Assembly: GCA_003522945.1 (NCBI GenBank)
Contig: DPHR01000024.1
Location: forward strand, 6,703 to 20,813
Source of the DNA: Clostridiales bacterium
GTDB taxonomy: Bacteria; Bacillota; Clostridia; Oscillospirales; Oscillospiraceae
Length of the DNA stretch: 14,111 nucleotides
Reading direction: 5' to 3'
Part shown: positions 13,825 to 14,111 of the stretch, in pieces
How positions within the stretch are numbered: position 1 is the first letter of the stretch
How the letters are laid out: each line of letters opens with the position of its first letter
Notes under the pieces: generated by a model
Told to the model about the DNA's origin: nothing
The model's input: only the letters and a program-made list of their open reading frames with translations
Databases searched by the model: none
Made by a program: the position numbers and the translations under genes

Positions 13825-14111
13825 GTTTGAGAGTAGTGTAATCCCAAGTGGTAGTAAAACCGCCCATAACACCGGCAACATCGCAGCGGTGTTTGAGAGT
13901 AGTGTAATCCCAAGTGGTAGTAAAACAGCGGGAGCACAAAGACGTATTATTTCACCGTTTGAGAGTAGTGTAATCCCAAGTGGTAGTAAAACATTATTTT
14001 CTCTATGGCCTCTTCTATTGGGGGTTTGAGAGTAGTGTAATCCCAAGTGGTAGTAAAACGTGTCGGGCGACAGCCCCAAACGTCTTTGTGTTTGAGAGTA
14101 GTGTAATCCCA
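13825..14111 (+). repeat. CRISPR repeats 40-44, ancestral variant (T15, C21)
   Basis: These five leader-distal repeats (starts 13825, 13891, 13957, 14024, 14090) read GTGTAATCCCAAG, the same as the + strand of the tracrRNA anti-repeat. The last is truncated after 22 bases by the window edge, so the array continues. Confidence 0.96.

Larger units (their letters stand above)
11251..14111 (+). CRISPR. Type II-A CRISPR array, 44 repeats (last one cut by the window), 43 spacers
   Basis: The 36-bp repeat begins GTTTGAGAGTAGTG and ends AAGTGGTAGTAAAAC. Repeat k starts at 11251+66(k-1) up to repeat 42 (13957); repeat 43 starts at 14024 and 44 at 14090. Spacers are 30 nt, except spacer 42 (13993-14023), which is 31. 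Orientation is + : the leader and promoter are on the csn2 side, and the repeat 5' end pairs with the tracrRNA as in mature type II crRNAs. Repeats 1-38 appear identical; repeat 39 differs at base 21; repeats 40-44 differ at bases 15 and 21. No duplicated spacer was noticed by eye, and no spacer target can be named from this window. Confidence 0.99.

Noticed and set aside
11240..14079. Open frames over the array encoding tandem peptides such as FESSAILSGSKT or FYYHLGLHYSQT.
   Set aside because: The 66-nt repeat-plus-spacer period is a multiple of three, so the repeat stays open in frame. This is an artefact of the CRISPR array, not a repeat protein.

Overview
The window looks like a chromosomal segment from a moderately GC-rich Firmicute, probably a gut clostridial (Oscillospirales-like) genome. 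This rests on base composition, the Clostridia-style cobalamin genes with two CobU-like proteins, strong Shine-Dalgarno sites, and a type II-A CRISPR system with csn2. The taxonomic call is inference only.

Layout. (1) 1-2423: the end of a cobalamin nucleotide-loop-assembly operon on the + strand: the cobT 3' end, a CobU-like kinase/guanylyltransferase, cobS (TTG start), a second short CobU-like P-loop protein, and a CobC-type histidine phosphatase. Most junctions overlap by 4 nt, so this is one transcription unit. (2) 2424-3995: a terminator-like hairpin whose loop carries the -35 of a strong promoter, then an Sfp-type phosphopantetheinyl transferase that appears leaderless, a two-part protein of unknown role (alpha/beta-hydrolase-like plus SRPBCC-like), and a strong terminator. 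(3) 4018-5023: a TetR-family regulator and a small PQ-loop-like membrane protein with their own promoter and terminator. (4) 5111-14111: a complete type II-A CRISPR-Cas locus. It runs tracrRNA (- strand, divergent), cas9 (1324 aa), cas1 (one apparent frameshift), cas2, csn2, leader with promoter, then an array of 44 repeats (43 complete) that continues past the window edge.

How the CRISPR parts fit. The 36-bp repeat is read on the + strand. The tracrRNA anti-repeat upstream of cas9 pairs with it through a 6-bp lower stem, a bulge (GA opposite AAGU) identical to that of S. pyogenes, and a 24-bp upper stem. Cas9 has all RuvC and HNH catalytic residues, and Csn2 and Cas2 are intact. Cas1 needs a one-base correction to read through; all its catalytic residues lie after the break.

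Most interesting points. The array records two successive repeat mutations: repeats 40-44 ancestral, 39 intermediate, 1-38 derived. The tracrRNA still matches the ancestral form, so the 38 newer crRNAs carry one mismatch and one wobble. The tracrRNA promoter sits inside the cas9 5' untranslated region. The cas1 frameshift raises the question of whether adaptation is lost or the base is a sequencing error. I see no wholly new system: this is a recognisable type II-A locus with unusual details.
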